Origin: Montifringilla adamsi
Lineage: Eukaryota > Chordata > Aves > Passeriformes > Passeridae
Direction of reading: 5' to 3'
Assembly: GCA_017590115.1 (NCBI GenBank)
Contig: JAGGNK010006113.1
Span: 62,001 to 126,000, forward strand
Length of the DNA: 64,000 bases
Positions 36,090 to 48,745 of the stretch are shown here, one piece after another. The notes beneath the pieces were generated by a model. That model searched no databases and was not told the origin of the DNA. It saw only the letters and a program-made list of their open reading frames with translations. The stretch's first letter is position 1; every line of letters starts with the position of its first letter. The position numbers and the translations under genes were made by a program.

Positions 36090-36402
36090 CTGCAGGAGGA
36101 GGGAAGTGTGAGAAAGGAGAGAGAGAAAGAAAGGTTAGTGCAAAACGCAAGAAATACCATGATTTTACCCCCTCTTGTATCAACAAATCATTTTTTCCAT
36201 GCAGCTTCTCATCCAAAATAAAGTGGGGTATCAATGAAAATGACACTTAGCTTACAAACTGTCTATTTTCAAGAAGAAAATATTGTTTTTCTTTCCACTG
36301 CCACCTCCATCATTTAATGACTGGATATTTCAGCCTTCAGCTGAGGTTTTTGCTACTGAAAAACTGAGTGTGGTTTTGAGAGTATCAGCTCTTTTTCTAC
36401 TT

Positions 36403-36772
36403 CCACAGATGTAGTGACAGGACAAGGGGTGATGGCTTTAAGATGAAGGAGGGAAGATTTAGATGGAATATTGGGAAGAAATTCTTCCCTGTGAGGCTGG
36501 GGAGGCCCTGGAATGGAATTCCCAGAGAAGCTGTGGCTGCCCCATCCTTGGAAGTATCCAAGGCCAGCATGGACAGGGCCTTGGGATAGTGGAAGGTGTC
36601 CCTACCCATGGCAGGGGGTGGAACTATAGGTGGAACTACATGAACTATAGGATTTATAAGATCCTATAAGATCTTAAAGAACTATTAAGATCTTAAAGAA
36701 CTATAAGAAACTATCAAGAACCGTAAGATCTTTAAGGTCCCTTCCAACCCAACCCATGTAGGAATTCTAGAT
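36403..36772 (+). repeat. CR1 LINE 3' fragment with internal tail expansion
   Basis: A normal plus-oriented CR1 tail (GATGTAGTGACAGGACAAGG to CCATGGCAGGGGGTGGAACT). The usual short spacer before GATCTTTAAGGTCCCTTCC is replaced by about 110 bp (36622-36735) of imperfect tandem units of the type AACTATAAGATCTTAAAG. Confidence 0.9.
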
Positions 36773-39700
36773 TACAACGAGGCCTTCCTGAACACCCATT
36801 GCATTTGATGCACAGCTGTTTGCAGACTCTTTAATTGCAGCAAAACCTGCTCCCTGCTCCACCAGGGAAACAAATCTGTGCTGCTTGAGGAGCTGGAGCT
36901 CAGCTCGGAGGCTGAAAACATTTCCACCAACTCCACATCAAGCCCTGGAGGCTTTAATTACCCAGTCTCCCCCCAGCACCCCACCACAGATATTGATCCA
37001 GAAAATCTTTCCATGTTTTTGCTGATATGCTCTGGGGAGGGCTGAGGGGCTGGAAAATGGGTGTGTTCCTCAGTGGGTAGAGAAAGGAAAGGTTTTAAAT
37101 GAGTTGTTCCACTCAACTTCTCCCCTCCAAACACCAGTGATGCTTTCCACAGTTCATTATCTCCACAAAAACACTCCAACACTGGGCAAGAAAAGGCTTC
37201 CCTGGACATGACAGAGCCCTTTTGAGCCACCTGCCAAAGGAGAAGTGGGAAGGGCGGGAGGAAAGTGTGGAGGATGACAACAAGGAGGGAAAAGCCTGGA
37301 GAGAAGGTGAGGAGCCAGATGTGCAGGGGACACGCCACCAGGACGGGTCACAGCTCGGGGCTGTCACCAAAATGTATTGACTGAGGGGAGATGAAGCCGC
37401 AGAAGGCTGTGGGGTCACTCCAGGATGCTGCTGAGAGCCTTGTAGCTCTGCAGGAAACTTCCATCCCCATCTGCTGCAGGCACATCCAGCAGCCTCAGCT
37501 CCTCAGTTTGTCCTTCCCCGAGATGTTTTTGTCAGGCTGTTTGTCCCAGCTCCACACTGCAGTGCTGACAGGAAAGCTGCTGTGGAATTATCCCTGCAGG
37601 GGCAGCTTTCATGGGGTCACCCAAGGCAGGAGTTCTGCTCGTCCTAACTTTAATGTAAAAATAAAATGTGCTTGAAGTTGGTCCTGCACCTCACTACTCC
37701 CAGGAGGAAGGCTCTGGGTGAGACTTTTTGGTGGTTAGAAAGTGGGGAATGCACAATCCAGGTAAACATCTCCAAGTGAAGTGAAGGCATTCTGAAATTA
37801 TTTTCATTCAAAGGGAGGAAAATAACTGTTCAAGCCATTTTAAAGAGATTTTTTTTTTTTTAAATCAGGTTGTGTAAAAGTATTGCTCAAAAGAACGTAA
37901 ACCACTCAATTCTCAATTTCTTGAAATCTGCAGCTGAGGTTTTAATTAAAGTCTACAATACAGAGCTTTCCTTATGCTGCTGGAGTTATTCTTACTTTAT
38001 TCCATGACATAACACGACAGTGGTTAATACTAATACAACAGAAAAAGTGATAAAATTTGTGATTTATTCCATTATCTTTTTTGGAACTTACTTTAGAATC
38101 ACTGCAACTAAAATTGGAACCTATTTAACTCTTGTGTGTGTCTTGATGAGACAAGCTGGAAGTTTCCTGAGAGGAAATTTCCACCTACAGTGTTTTTTGG
38201 AGACCATCAGTCTGCCTGGAAAGATACAGCAGGAACACAGAGAAAAAAGCACAAATGGAGAAAAAACTGGAATGAAATTAAGTTTCCCAAAAGGTGAAGA
38301 AAAACAACCTTGTTCAAGACATACTTTTTTCAATGGAAAACATTTTTTTTTCCTTCCACCACTGCTGTGATGCCACAAGTTTTCAAAGCTGCTGATGTCC
38401 ACAGCTGTATTAGAGAGCAGCACAAGTGATCTTATGCGTGAAGTTCATAAATAATTCGGTTTTTCCCCTCAAACAAGAGGCCTTTTTTGATGGCATTATT
38501 TATGGCCACCTTCAGCATCAGGTTCTGTTTGCAGCCAATCCCTGTTTTAGCAGTCTCTCTCCATCTGCCACACTCCTGACCTTCAGCCTCTCCTTCATGC
38601 TGGGAGGATGCTCCCAGATCTGATCATGCACCCTGAACGTGATCAGCAAACCTCAGAGCCCTCCCTGTCATGGGCCAGTGAGCAAGAGGAGATGCAAGGC
38701 CAGGGAGGGAACAGAAATTGAAAGGAAAAAAAACACCCCAAAACCTGACAAAATACAAAAATGATGAGTTCACATCTACAGCAGCGGCCTCTGATCAGCC
38801 CTGTCACTGGGGAACACCACCTAAGGGTGACAATAATTATTCAAACCCCAGATATTAAATGTTGTGAGTTGTTGAGAAGAGAAAAAAAATAAGAAAGGAA
38901 GAGAAAATGAAACAGGAAATATTATTCTGGCAGTGTACAGCTCCATTCTGCACCTGCATCTTGAATATTCTGGGCTGTCCGTGGGCTTCCTGAGAGAAGG
39001 ATAAAGGGAAAATGATAAATGTGGCCAGTTTCCAGCCATGGATAAAGTTATAGAGAATGTCCTGTGGGAGGAAAGATTGTAAATTCCCACTATCAGGCCC
39101 TAAAAGAGATTATGGTTGGATGTAAAAGAGGTCTGTGAAGCTCTGAGAGACTTGTGGATGATAGGAATGGACCACTGATGGTGGGGATTGGGATAATCCC
39201 TTCTAACAAAGGAACTCCAGAGCAACCAAGGAGTGAACCCCGGGAGCTGGGCCTGCCCACAGTGCCCAGCCAACCTCCAGGCCACCTTCCCACAGCTCTC
39301 TGTCCACCCTGAAAACTTCCAAACTCATGAGAAGTACATGGATACACTCACAAAACCAGCATCCATTCGGTGCCATCCAGTGAAGTGACACCACTCTGCA
39401 TTAAGGGGTCTCTGAGGACAAATTCCTGCAGTTTTGGGGATCTTTTTGAAGATGCACCACCACAGCCTGGCCCTTTTATCTTTCCAAGCTCCTTTTCACT
39501 CTGCCATGGAGGGGAGGCAGAAACTGCCCTTGGAAATCACCACATGGTGATTTCCATCCTCCTTATCAGTCTACCTGTGACTGTGGTGAGCATAGCGACC
39601 CCAAAGGTGTTTATTCACAGTTAGAAGATGAAAAAGAGCTCTGGAAAACGAGGAAATGAAGAAGGGAGACTGGCTTTTAGTTCTGCATTTCTCAGGAAAG

Positions 39701-40631
39701 GATCAGGTCTGGTGAGGCTGTGAGGGAAGTGCTGGCTCAGGGGTAGCTGCAGGAGGACTCGGTGCCCACTGGGATCTCTGAGCAGGTTAATCAGCCTGGC
39801 AGAGCTCTGGGAAGGATGCTGGGAGACAAAAGAAAATCTCCTCTTGGCACAGGGCACCCTGGGAATTGGTATCAGGCTCCTGGGAACAGCTCCCCTTTTC
39901 TTTCCCTCCATATGGAAAAAAGTTTTTATGGGGTCTTGGCCAGTTGAGCAGCACAGAGAAACAGGCACTGGGCTCATGCTCCAACCCTGGCATTTCCCTC
40001 CAGCTTCACTGTGGGGTCTTAACAATCCTTGCAGACAGGAGGGAAAACTGAGCTATGCACAGAAAAGAAAGAGAAATCCTGGAGAGAGGGATGTGTAATC
40101 TGGCTGGAAAAGGCACTGGAGCTGGCTCAGTGCCTCTGAGACAGCCAGGACTGGCCAGACAGGGGCTGAAAGCACCAGGAGCCAGGGACAGAGCCATCAC
40201 TCTGGCCTGACACAGCCCAGGAGCTTCTGGGAAGGAGGGAAATGTTTATCAGTCCCTGCCTGGTGCCAGGATTGTGAAGGCAAAAAAAACAGTGGGAAAG
40301 GAAGGAGCACCCACACTCAGAGCTGGGGTAAAACCAGCTGCAGACTCGAGGTGTTCATCATCCTGGTGGCACTGGGAGTCTCCTTCATTCAGCCCTGACT
40401 TTCATTTTAGCTGCAAATGTTTAAGGTGGTGGGAGAGGATTTGGGACAAAAAGTTTTTAGGCTGCAGTGCCAACAAAACCCCCAAATTTCTGACAAAGAC
40501 AGAGGCAAAGTGCATTGAGATAATCCAAACATCCTCCTGCTGGAGCTGGTCCTGGCAGACTGCAGAGTCACCTGTGCTGGACTCGTGGTGGGTATGGAAA
40601 GGTGATGGTGGTAGGTCCCCACCCTGCGTCT

Positions 40632-41190
40632 TCACAGAATCATCACAAAATCACAGAATGGTTTAGGTTGGATGGGACACTAAAAACCATCTCATTCCAG
40701 CCCCCTGCCATAGGCAGGGACACCTTCCACTATCCCAGGGTGCTCCAAGCTCTGTCCAAACTGGCACTGGACACTTCCAGGGATGGGGTAGCCACAGCTT
40801 CTCTGGGCAACCTGTTCCAGGGCCTCAGCACATTCACAGGAAAGAATTTCTTCCCAATATCCCATCTAACCCTGACCTCTGTCAATTTAAAGCCATTCCC
40901 TCTTGTCCTGTCACTTCACCCCTGTTCCAAGTCCTTCTCCAGCTCTCCTGCATCCCCTTCAGGCACTGGAAGGGGCTCTAAGGTTTCCCTGGAGCTTTCT
41001 CTTCCCCAGGCTGGACAATTCCAATTTTCTCAGCCTTTCCTCACACCAGAGCTGCTCCATCCCTGTGATCATCTTGGTGCTCCACATCCTTCCAGTGCTG
41101 GGATCCCAGAACTGGACAAAAGTTTCCAGATGGGGTCTGACCAGAGCAGGTTTGAGGGGCAGAATTCCCTCCCTCACCCTCTAAACTTTC
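40632..41190 (-). repeat. CR1 LINE fragment, the longest tail in the window
   Basis: Starts TCACAGAATCATCACAAAAT. It runs through the complete 3' UTR-like body and the CTCAGCCTTTCCTCACACCA block into GGAACTGGACAAAAG-type sequence (AGAACTGGACAAAAGTTTCC) and GGTCTGACCAGAGCAGG. The plus-strand open frame of 323 codons here (40602-41573) is antisense CR1 plus a TTG repeat, not a gene. Confidence 0.92.
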
Positions 41191-41388
41191 CTGTGCTGCC
41201 TCCAGAAGTCCAGGCTGGCTTCATCCCGAGCTCCTGTATCCCAGCTCTTTTCCTTAGGAGCATCATCCCTGCAGTGCACAAATACAGCTCAAGAGTCTGC
41301 TCTGAGGCACAGCTTGGATTTCCCACTTCATCCAAAGCCCATGAACCACTCAGGCTGCTCAAGCTGCACCTCCCTGTGTTTGTTTTGT

Positions 41389-41400
41389 GGGTTTTTTTTT

Positions 41401-41432
<32 letters not shown>

Positions 41433-41434
41433 GA
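41389..41434. repeat. (TTG)n microsatellite
   Basis: A T-run followed by eleven TTG/GTT triplets. On the other strand it reads as a glutamine run (CAA) in a spurious frame. Confidence 0.95.
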
Positions 41435-42639
41435 TTTTTATTTTTTAACAGCCAGTTTTTATGGTTACCCTGAAAAACCGAGGAGCAGCTCAGGGCCTTC
41501 CACTGAGCCCTCGGTGATAACTCCCCTGGAACTCCCTCCCATGCTGTTTTCCTTGCCTCTGGTGTCAGCTTGAAGGATATTTCATGACCCAAATAGTCTC
41601 TCCCCACGACACTGATGACTCCAGGACCAGGATGAAGTTATTCAGAGCGTAGAGCAGGGAATTTGAAGGATAAATGTGCCTCACGCTCATCTAATCCATC
41701 TTCAGATCAATGTCGATGAAAAGTGATTAGAAAATGGGAAAGCTGTCTTGTTCCTTTAGAGAATGATAAATTTTCCTTTCCTTCTCAGAAACAAGTAGCT
41801 GCAGTTCTTTCATTTTATACTACTGAACTACAAAGATTATGCTTTCTCTTTTTTTCTCCTTTTCATTTAGGAGAAAATCAAAATAAAAGGAAACGGCTGG
41901 CTTTGTTCAGAATTTCATTAAATTAAATTGGAAAAAAAAAAGTAGAAATAATTTGTGGTTTTAACTTGGAGATCAGTTAGGAAACTGGAAATACCCAGCA
42001 TTTCCTGGCCTATAAAAATATGTCTTCTGCTTCTGTATTCCCTGAAGTTCATCCATCCTGAAGGGGTGGCTGTGAGATAAACTCTAGCGAGGCCAAACAG
42101 CTGAAGGTGAACAGGCTCTGGATCAAGGAAGTCTTTTACTGACTCCAGAAAAGCCTGAAGGCTGCACAGAACACCTGTGGTCCCATCAGCATCAGGAACA
42201 GGCTGTTTTCCAGAGCATCCTTGCTGTTAATCCAGCTGGTCCAATCCCAACCTTTTTTGGGACAATGCTTATGGTCTGTGAAGAGCCCACCTGGAGGACT
42301 AAATTCCCTAAAATGCTGAAAACTCCCAGAGCTGCCTCACAGAGGCAACTGGGGATCCAGGAAGGGACCAAGAGCACCCAAAGCATAATTATTCATAGAG
42401 TCTTTTATTTAGACTCTACAAAGAATTATTCAGACTTCAGAGTATAAAAACCCAGGAGTTTCAATGTGCTGGTGGCACTGCCTGGTGTTGGAGCAGAGGA
42501 TACATGGAACAGATTTCTCTGGGACGAATTTTGTCCCCTAGTTGTTGGGATAAAAGGTGCTGGATGATCTGCAGGAGGAGGTGAACTTCTGATTGATGGT
42601 GTATTTTGATACCTGGGAGCTGGCAGATGGTTTATGGCT

Positions 42640-42750
42640 GACTGAATTAAGATTTGACGTCATTTTCATAACAGAATTTATTGCGGTAATTATCAGACTT
42701 TATGCAGAGCTCCTCCCTATAAAAGCTTCACTAATTGGTCCGTTAAAATT
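42640..42750 (+). promoter_or_regulatory. CRE plus TATA motif cluster inside an ADGRB1 intron
   Basis: Contains the full palindromic cAMP-response element TGACGTCA (42655-42662). 55 bp downstream lies TATAAAA (42718-42724), and an inverted CCAAT (ATTGG, 42734-42738) follows. The sequence is not repetitive. Enhancer or antisense-promoter function is inferred from motifs only. Confidence 0.3.
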
Positions 42751-42928
42751 TGCCTTTAAGCAGTGCCGAGAGGATTGAAGATGTGACACAAAGACTCCCT
42801 TCCCAAAAGAGGAGCTTCCCTTGCAGAGGTACACCCAGCCAGCAGATTCCCAATGTTCCAATTCCCGCAGCAGAGCACACCAGGGAGAACAGCCCTGCCT
42901 GGGGATGAACTGCAATATCCATCAATAT

Positions 42929-43250
42929 TCATAAAATCATAGAATTATAGAATCAGGGAATTAATTGGGTTGAAAGGGACACTAAGATCTCTCATTCCAC
43001 CCCCCTGCTGTGGGCAGGGACACCTTCCACTATCCCAGGGTGCTCCAAGCTCTGTCCAAGCTGGCCTTGGACTATTCCAGGGAGGGTGCAGCCACAGCTT
43101 CACTGGGCAACCTGTGCCAAGGCCTTACCACCCTCACAGGGAAGAATTTCTTCCTAATACTCGATCTAAACCTGCCCTCTGTCATCTTAAAGCCTTTTTC
43201 CCTTGTGCTGGTGCTCCATGGTCCTTTTTGCTAAACACTCCATTAGGTTG
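42929..43250 (-). repeat. CR1 LINE 3' fragment
   Basis: Starts TCATAAAATCATAGAATTAT, with two copies of the terminal ATAGAATTATAGAATCAG-type repeat. It runs to TTAAAGCCTTTTTCCCTTGT. Confidence 0.92.
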
Positions 43251-43479
43251 CCAAAGCCAGTGCTGCTGGAATGGGCAAATCTCCAGATGCCTCAAGAGGA
43301 AAGCTCAGAAAAATCTCGTTGTGAGAAAATAAAGTGAGGAATCAAGAGAGAAGCACTGACCAGAAGGAAATAAGGAAAAATTAGGCAGAAAAACCTTTAT
43401 AGCTTTTTAGAGTAGGTTTTGGAGCAGGCACTTTTCAGGGTCAGCAGGGATTTAGGATGGGATTTGAGAGTTGTGTTTT

Positions 43480-43648
43480 TTCCCAGAGAAGCTGTGGCTG
43501 CCCCATCCCTGGAAGTGTCCAAGGCCAGCCTGGATGGGGTTTGGAACAACCTGGCATAGTGGAAGGTGTCCCTGCCCATGGCAGGGGGTGGAATGAGATG
43601 ATCTTTAATATTCCTTCCAATCCAAACCATTCTGTGATTCTGTGAATT
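43480..43648 (+). repeat. CR1 LINE 3' fragment
   Basis: CAGAGAAGCTGTGGCTGCCC through CCATGGCAGGGGGTGGAATG, ending CCATTCTGTGATTCTGTGAA. Confidence 0.92.
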
Positions 43649-45014
43649 ATAAACTGAGTCCAGATCCTGCATGTGAGCTGCAGGACAGGAGCCAAAGCAA
43701 AAGCTATTCCAGCTGCAGGGAGCTGAATGTGACAGGGAGCTCAACAACACGAAGGAGAAAATCCAAGGAATTTGTAGAGCTCTGTCCAGCGCTGACCTCG
43801 GCACAAGCAAAGAGCTGCTGTTTAAAATGAATGCCAAGCCAGATGCTGTCAGGAAAAGAGGAATATGGATGTGATTCCAGCTTCTGTAATGGAGCTGGAT
43901 CAAAGGATTCCTGCTGAGGGGGAAGCAGAAGCACCACTTCCAGTGCTATCGAAGTGTAGGAGAAGCAAAACCTTGGCTTTTTTAAAAGCCTACAAAACCA
44001 CAGACCCCTCTCAATGCCCAGCCCAAACCCTGGAATTTCTTTAGCAATTAACTCCCAAGGAGCAGCAGAATTGGAGATGTTAAACCCTGAGAACACAGAT
44101 CTGTACAGGAAAAATATTTCCTGTGTAGTACAAAGCAGCTTGAAAATAACCACTACCCTGCTTTAATGTGAAGAACTCTCAGCTACAAGAATTCAAAGCT
44201 GGGTAACTCTGTGTATTTAGGAGGAAAACGGGGAAGAAATTGTGTGGTGGAGCCTGCAGTCTGCCAGGCAAAGGTCAGGCTTTGAAAGGGAGAAACAAAC
44301 TTGCAGCACAATTTTCCAACAATGGGGTTTTTTTCTTTTTTTTTTTCCTGTAGCAATTGGGGAGCTAAAGAAGGAGTCAAAGTGATGAGAGTGATTAGGA
44401 AGGAAGAACTTGGCCGTCTGAATCAGTCCTAAGCTAACATTCCAGTATACTTCCAAAATCTCCCTTATATAAAGTGAGATTTATAATCGACTTGGAAGCC
44501 ACTCACTGCTTATTGCAGCCTTAAAAATGAGGGTTTGGTGCATCCCAAACACCAAGAGAGCTTTAAATTTTCATCAGGATGCCTGGTGGGGGTGGCTGGG
44601 TATTTTGATGCAAATCCTGCTCTGGTTGTCTCCAAGTCTTTGGTTCCTTTGATGCTTCCTGGTTGCAAATGAGCTGTCAGGGGGATAAATATTCCACACA
44701 CACAGAGCTCATTCAGTTTTCCTCTCAGGGGCTACACCAGCTTCCAGTTTGGTCTGAGATTAAATGGAAGGGCAACAGTGTGAAACATCCACAGGTTTGG
44801 TAGGAGGGTGAACACAGCAAACCAGCTGTTCCTGAGGTGCTATTTTTAGGTTCTTCCATCTCTTCAGGTGGTCAGAGAAAATCTGTCCCAAATTCCAGCA
44901 AAACATGAGCAAAAAATTCCAGCCTACAACCCCAACATTTCCTTCTGAGATAGAAAAAACATCAGCTCCACCTTCCTTGCCTCACCTGAAGACTGCAAGT
45001 GAGAAAAAATTTAC

Positions 45015-45057
45015 CACAGAATATCCAGAGTGGGAAGGGACCTGCCAGGATCATGGT
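45015..45057 (-). repeat. very short CR1-like tail remnant
   Basis: ACAGAATATCCAGAGTGGGAAGG resembles the CR1 terminus. About 43 bp only. Confidence 0.45.
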
Positions 45058-45220
45058 AAGGTCATACAGAGATCCATCAGTGCATTGAAAACCTGACTTT
45101 TCAACTTGGCTGTCATCAGATCTTGCTGGATGTCGTCCTGCTCCAATCTTAATTCCCTAGTATGGAAAAATTAACTTTGGGAAATAGTGTCTACATCCCT
45201 GATCAGTCCATACAGCCACA

Positions 45221-45468
45221 AATCACAGAATCCCTGAATGGTTTGGGTTGGAAGGGATCTCAAACATTGCCTCATTCCCCCACCTGCCACAGGCAGGGAC
45301 ACCTTCCACTATCCCACGTTGTTCCAAGCCCTGTTCGACGTGGCCTTGGGCACTTCCAGGGATGGGGCAGCCACAGCTCCTCTGGAAAACCTGTGCCAGG
45401 GCCTTACAGGGATGAACTTTTCCCCAGTATCCCACCTAAATGTCCCTCCTTCAGCTCAAAGCCATTTT
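45221..45468 (-). repeat. CR1 LINE 3' fragment
   Basis: Starts AATCACAGAATCCCTGAATG and has CCTGCCACAGGCAGGGACAC. It ends in the TTCAGCTCAAAGCCATTTT block. Confidence 0.92.
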
Positions 45469-46070
45469 GAGTGTGACCACGTTTCTCTGCTGCAGGGAAG
45501 AGGTGGGCAAGGCTTGGACAACACCTGGATGTGTGGTCCTGTGTGCTTTGAACGTGGATCCTGCTGGAAAATGTGATTTTAATCAGGAATACATGAAGGT
45601 GCTTCCAGTGGGAGCATTTTAGAGTTGAGGTACAGACAAAAGATACTACGTGTCACATGGAATAAATTTTATGTAATAAACTGGAAAAGAAAATATGGGA
45701 AAATCCATTCTTATTCCTCAAGGAAGAGCAATTCTTTATTATTGTACTCTGAGGCTCAACCTAGTCCACCATTAGGAATGTGCTTTGACTTCCAGCAAAA
45801 TAACTGCAGTGAAACAATAACTGTGGCCACTGCCACATCCCTGGGAATGCCTGGAATATGAGCAAGATTCAGACTTGACTGACATTCCAGGAACTACCCT
45901 GCTCCCATAATTCTGACATATTCTCATTAGGAAGCTGCGGGCAGTGGGGACACCCCAATCCCAGTGGGATGTGGATTAGCACTCCTCAACCACAGGTTGA
46001 TGGAAAAGCAGAATTCATCCCCAAACCTGTCTCCATCTAAAATTCCCTACAACTCAAGTCTTTCTTTCCA

Positions 46071-46315
46071 AGGGATTGGACAAGAGGAAATCTGCTCAAG
46101 TTGTGCCAGGGGAGGTTTAGGCTGGATATTAGGAAAAATTTCTTCACTGAAAGGGTGGTCAAGAGCTGGGACACTGAATATCAGAACAGGTGCCCAGGGA
46201 AGTGCTGGAGTCACATTCTGGGAGGCATTTTTAGTTGTGGCACTTTGGGACACATTTTAGTGGTTGGACTTGATGATTTTAGAGGTATTTTTCAACCTTA
46301 AGGATTCTGAGAGTC
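46071..46315 (+). repeat. CR1 LINE 3' fragment, older subfamily
   Basis: GTTTAGGCTGGATATTAGGA and TTCACTGAAAGGGTGGTCAA, then GGTTGGACTTGATGATTTTAG. The end is AAGGATTCTGAGAG. Confidence 0.85.
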
Positions 46316-47167
46316 CCTGATTATGATTCCAGCTCTGCTAGTTACTTCTCTGGGACAGTGAGCAAAGGACATTTTTCTTTATCAAGTGTATATAGTACTA
46401 ATATTGATCCCAAGTTTCCATCTGTCAGGATATCTAAAAAGGAGGAACACATGTCCTTGTATAAACCTTTAAATCGTGGCTGAAAACCCCTCAAAAAGGG
46501 GTTCTAAAAATCATATTTTACCCTCGAAGCTGGAGAAATTCTCAACAATAAATAAAATGTGACAGTTGAATTTTCCACCCTTTTTCCTAAAGAGACTGAA
46601 AATCTGTCACTTCATCCCATTCTTCTCTTGGTGTTTTCTTAAAATCTGACAATTAAGGAGTTAATGTGAAAGCAGCTTGTGTTTAGTGTGACACGGTAAG
46701 TGCACTGGAGTACTGTGTGGATAGCTTTAACAATAAAACCCCTAAAAAATTGATCCCTAAAAATGGCCAGCACCATTCCTAGGAATCCACATGATGCCTG
46801 TCCTGTGCAGACATTTAATTCCAGTTTCATCAGCACTTTTCTGACCTTGGAGCTGAGGGAGAAGAGAGGAACAGCAAGATCAGGACAAGCATTGCATCCT
46901 GGAAAGGACTGAGGACAATGGGACATGCTGCCAGGAGAGGCTGGGAAAATGCCAGGCTTGGAGAGAGACTTGGGAGCTTGACTTTGTGGTTGTTTATTTA
47001 AAAAGGAAATCAGAGAGAACAGCAATGCAGGCAGATGGAGCAGACCCAGGAAATATCCCTTCTGCTCTGGGATGAGGAAGGGTTCAGGGGTGCTCCAGGA
47101 TCCTGATGACCTTGCTCATGCCAAGGCACAGAGCTTTCTGCTGGTTAAGGAATGTTTGGATTCATGT

Positions 47168-47400
47168 CTGTCTTAGGTTGAAAGATGTGGCTGGGGGTGT
47201 GTATTCTATTTGCCATCTGTTAGAGGTGGGGCAGTTATCTTCTGTTCATTGGGCAGTTTTTCTTTGTCTCTTCCACAAACCAATCCCCTCTCCAGGAGAT
47301 CTCTTCTGTTCATGGCCAGTGAGTGTCACTGCATGGCTGAAAACAAGACAATGTCATGGAAGGGGTTGGGATAGGTCCAAGATGCTCTGCAGTGCAACTG
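47168..47400 (+). mobile_element. probable ERV LTR fragment
   Basis: Begins TGTCTTAGGTTGAAAG. It contains TATTCTATTTGCCATCTGTT and GGGCAGTTATCTTCTGTTCA, a combination I recall from songbird ERV LTRs. The 3' end and polyadenylation signal are not clear, so it is probably truncated. Family assignment is from memory. Confidence 0.4.
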
Positions 47401-48320
47401 AAAGCCAGACTTACACTAAGGTTTGTTTTATCACTGCCACCAGAAGAAGCACTCCTTCGTTTTATAACCTAAACACACATAAAAGAGAAAACATTCTTTT
47501 GTTGTTCCTTTAATCCCTGTTATCTGCTATTTGCCTTTTCAAGGCGAGCTGAAGATGGGGCCTGAGTTCCAATGGGGTTCTCAGCAAAAAATGGTAGAAA
47601 AAGGGCTGGAAAAAACCTGTTTATTTGACTTTGTATTGCTTTGGATGTTTTCTAAACCAATACCCACACCTGACTTGCCAATCCTGCTCTTCACAAGCTC
47701 CCCCACTCCTGTTACATCCAAGAGAAAATTCCCATCTTGAAAAAGATTCAGTCAATATGCCAAAGCCACCTTCAGAACCTCCTTCAGCAGCTCAAAGCTC
47801 TTTGATGCTGACAGCGGCAACTTTAATTCTACATAGATGCATCTCTGAAATGCTAAAACCTTCCCAATCTATAAACCCCTCCTGCAAATAGACCACAGAT
47901 TAGCTTTTACATCGCATTTACAGCTGCATCATACTAAAATAACTGCAAAAAAAACCCCGAGAGGTGACACTGAGTGAGACATACTGGGATTCTGGGCCAG
48001 GCAGAATTCTTTGGTCTGAACCTGTAGACCCACTGCCTCTCACTCTGTTATGGGCAGCCCATAATGACACCTTGCCGCATGCAATAGAAGTTGAATTTGC
48101 TGGGGTAACATATCTGGAGCTCAGCACAGCAATGCTGTGAGGTCAGAACACAGACCAAAGGCTCTGTAGTGCTCTGCTTCCCTCCAAAAAACCCCAAACC
48201 TCTTGTTCCATCACCCTCTGAGCTCTGCTCTTGCCTCCAAGGGACTCCCATCAAAATAAGCCCCACCAGTGCCACATCTGCCACACTGCAGGAGAGTGCT
48301 ACATCCTGGATCTGTCTTAG

Positions 48321-48745
48321 GATCATGGAATCCCTGAGGCTGGAAAAGACCTCCAAGATCACTGATCCAACTGTCAACCCAGCACTGTCAAGGCCACCCC
48401 TAAACCGTGTCCCCAGGTGCCACATCTACGTGGCTTCTGAACATTTCCAGGGATGGTGATTCCACCACTTCTCTGGGGCAGCCTCCTCCAATGCTTGGCC
48501 ACCCTTTCAGTGCAGAAATTTTTCCAAATATCCAACCTGAACTTCCCCTGGTGCAACTGGAGCTGGTTCATCTTGTTCTATCACTTCTTACCTGGGAGAG
48601 AAGACTGACTCCCATCTGGCCCCAACCTTCTGTCAGGGATTTCTAGAGAGCAGAAGGTCCCCCCTGAACCTCCTTTTCTCCAGGCTGAGTCCCACCCAGC
48701 TCCCTCAAGTGCTGCTCATCAGACTCGTGCTCCAGACCCTTCTGC
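48321..48745 (-). repeat. CR1 LINE 3' fragment, older subfamily
   Basis: GATCATGGAATCCCTGAGGC, CAGGTGCCACATCTACGTGG and TTGGCCACCCTTTCAGTGCA. It continues to CTCCAGGCTGAGTCCCACCC. Confidence 0.88.

Noticed and set aside
40602..41573. 323-codon open frame on the plus strand
   Set aside because: It is antisense CR1 sequence joined to a TTG repeat (a valine run in the translation). There is no independent gene evidence.
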